Below, piece after piece: positions 34,001-34,328 of a stretch of DNA of 34,328 nt. The notes below the pieces were generated by a model. That model saw nothing but the letters and a program-made list of their open reading frames with translations, had not been told where the DNA came from and made no database searches. The translations under genes were made by a program, and so were the position numbers. The stretch is from Desulfuromonas sp. GTDB lineage: Bacteria; Desulfobacterota; Desulfuromonadia; Desulfuromonadales; Desulfuromonadaceae. How positions within the stretch are numbered: position 1 is the stretch's first letter; each line of letters begins with the position of its first letter. The stretch spans positions 1-34,328 of the forward strand of contig JAGGYC010000057.1 of assembly GCA_021162745.1 (NCBI GenBank), given 5' to 3'.

Positions 34001-34328
34001 GGTGTACTCCAATACCGGTGGTCAGGCTTCCAAGTCAACACCGCTCGGCGCTGTCGCACTATTCGCTGCCGGTGGTAAGCGGATGGCTAAGAAGGACCTC
34101 GGCATGATCAGCATGACCTACGGCAACATTTACGTTGCCAAGGTGGCCATGTCCAATCCGGGCCAGTGCGTCAAGGCGTTCCTTGAGGCTGAAGCCTATG
34201 ATGGTCCTTCCATCATCCTCGCTTACAGCCACTGTATCGCTCATGGTATCAACATGACTACCGCCGTTGACGAGTGTAAAAAAGCTGTTGCTTCTGGTCA
34301 CTGGCCGCTGTTTCGCTACGATCCCCGC
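31002..34328 (+). CDS. nifJ: Pyruvate:ferredoxin (flavodoxin) oxidoreductase, single chain (3' end outside window)
   Basis: Oxidises pyruvate to acetyl-CoA and CO2 with electrons passed to ferredoxin, central to anaerobic metabolism. The frame is open from ATG 31002 to the window end (1109 codons; the family is about 1190), so roughly 80 residues are missing. Visible parts: N-terminal pyruvate-binding domain (IYPITPSSDMGEKAD), a two-cluster ferredoxin domain with CIQCGICSFVC (693-703) and CTGCGACVYNC (about 749-759), a further cluster site CLGCGETPF, and the thiamine diphosphate domain GDGWAYDIGYGG (about 970) with YSNTGGQASKSTP. A strong AAAGGAGG site precedes the ATG. Very regular codon use suggests high expression. 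Long frames on the opposite strand are shadows. Confidence 0.97.
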   Translation, partial: MSRKMVNIDGNTAAAHVAHATSEVVAIYPITPSSDMGEKADAKSAAGEKNIWGTVPKVVEMQSEGGAAGAVHGALQAGALTTTFTASQGLLLMIPNMYKIAGELTSTVFHVSARAISAQALSIFGDHSDVMSCRACGWGMLCSNTVQEVMDFALLAQSTTLRTRIPFLHYFDGFRTSHEIQKVEQLAMDDIRSLIDDDLVREHKARSLSPDHPVLRGTAQNPDVYFQGRETVTKFYESIPDVLQAEMDKLAGLVGRQYNLVDYVGAPDAERVVVVMGSGAATMEELVEHQVAQGEKVGLLKVRLFLPFPVKAFAAALPSTVKSIAVLDRTKEPGSLGEPLYQVVRTAVGEAMEAGLINGSYPKIVGGRFGLGSYEFTPAMAKSVFDNLAADKPMNHFVVGIDDDVMGKGLPFDPNFNVPSDGYAAMFYGLGSDGTVGANKNSIKIIGETTDNKVQAYFVYDSKKAGSMTTSHLRFGKSEIKSPYLIDSADFLACHNFSFLEKYDMLKNAKQGATFLLNSPYGKDEIWNQLPVEVQTQIIDKQLKFYVIDGIKLGEEIGLGSRINVIMQTAFFKISGIIPLDLALTEIKDAIVKSYGKAGEKVVNMNKAAVDAALENIHEVTVGSVGGDLRIHGAIEGEAPAFVKNTIAPIIEGKGAALPISAMPCDGTFPTGTAKYEKRNIAVHIPVWDEELCIQCGICSFVCPHAAIRMKAYDAACLDGAPAAFKSVESKGKELAGMKFTLQVAPEDCTGCGACVYNCPAKSKTDEGRKAINMEAQVPLREQEAANWDFFLDLPETDENLFKRSTLKGSQFLQPTFEFSGACLGCGETPFLKLLSQLFGDRALIANATGCSSIYGANLPTTPWSTRKDGLGPAWSNSLFEDNAEFGYGMRLTVNKFKEYAQELLTKVSGLDAALVKEIQDADQSTQQGIDAQRARVAKLKAGLGSDNDAKQLASVADYLVEKSVWIVGGDGWAYDIGYGGLDHVLASGENVNVLVLDTEVYSNTGGQASKSTPLGAVALFAAGGKRMAKKDLGMISMTYGNIYVAKVAMSNPGQCVKAFLEAEAYDGPSIILAYSHCIAHGINMTTAVDECKKAVASGHWPLFRYDPR

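Overview
This window looks like chromosomal DNA of a Gram-negative anaerobe with medium GC. The best guess is the Desulfuromonadia group (Desulfuromonas, Pelobacter, Geobacter relatives). That guess rests on a single-chain pyruvate:ferredoxin oxidoreductase just after dnaX-ybaB-recR, many sensor kinases and c-di-GMP proteins, and a MoxR/Bat-type operon. No 16S or other marker gene is present, so taxonomy is inference.

Layout. Positions 1-5496 (minus) hold a moxR - DUF58 - DUF4381 - batA - batB/C operon with ATGA stop/start overlaps. A repeat-filled gap of about 530 bp separates moxR from the rest. Positions 5500-9180 hold queF, a hotdog thioesterase and a SAM methyltransferase, separated by unusually structured non-coding DNA: repeat copies, a probable IS200/IS605-derived mini-element and a string of hairpins. 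Positions 9180-14834 (minus) hold a MerR regulator fused to a methyltransferase with a MerR-type promoter, an exported ATP-dependent DNA ligase, a nucleoside deaminase and a sensor kinase with a periplasmic ABC-binding-like domain. Positions 15144-21219 (plus) hold an MFS exporter, an acyl-CoA ligase, a fluoride riboswitch controlling a CLC-F fluoride transporter, a nitroreductase and a CheY-like receiver. Positions 21326-23335 (minus) hold a diguanylate cyclase and a small cyclic-nucleotide-binding protein. Positions 23444-34328 (plus) hold tadA, tRNA-Ser(CGA), a large hybrid kinase, tRNA-Ser(GGA) with a duplicated 3' end, SRP RNA, dnaX, ybaB, recR and the start of PFOR, which runs off the window.

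Genes working together. The Bat operon pairs an AAA+ MoxR ATPase with VWA-domain membrane proteins. The fluoride riboswitch, its terminator and the CLC-F gene form a complete sensor-effector unit. The MerR-methyltransferase fusion and its promoter look like a one-gene autoregulated circuit. tadA, two tRNA-Ser genes, SRP RNA, dnaX, ybaB and recR form a housekeeping block.

Most unusual signals: (1) a three-copy dispersed element of several hairpins whose stems change sequence yet keep pairing, each copy lying just past the 3' end of a gene in the same relative orientation; (2) the MerR-methyltransferase circuit; (3) a tRNA-Ser(GGA) unit whose predicted transcript carries a second copy of the tRNA 3' end; (4) a five-hairpin leader before a methyltransferase; (5) a possible frameshift or slippage site in dnaX.
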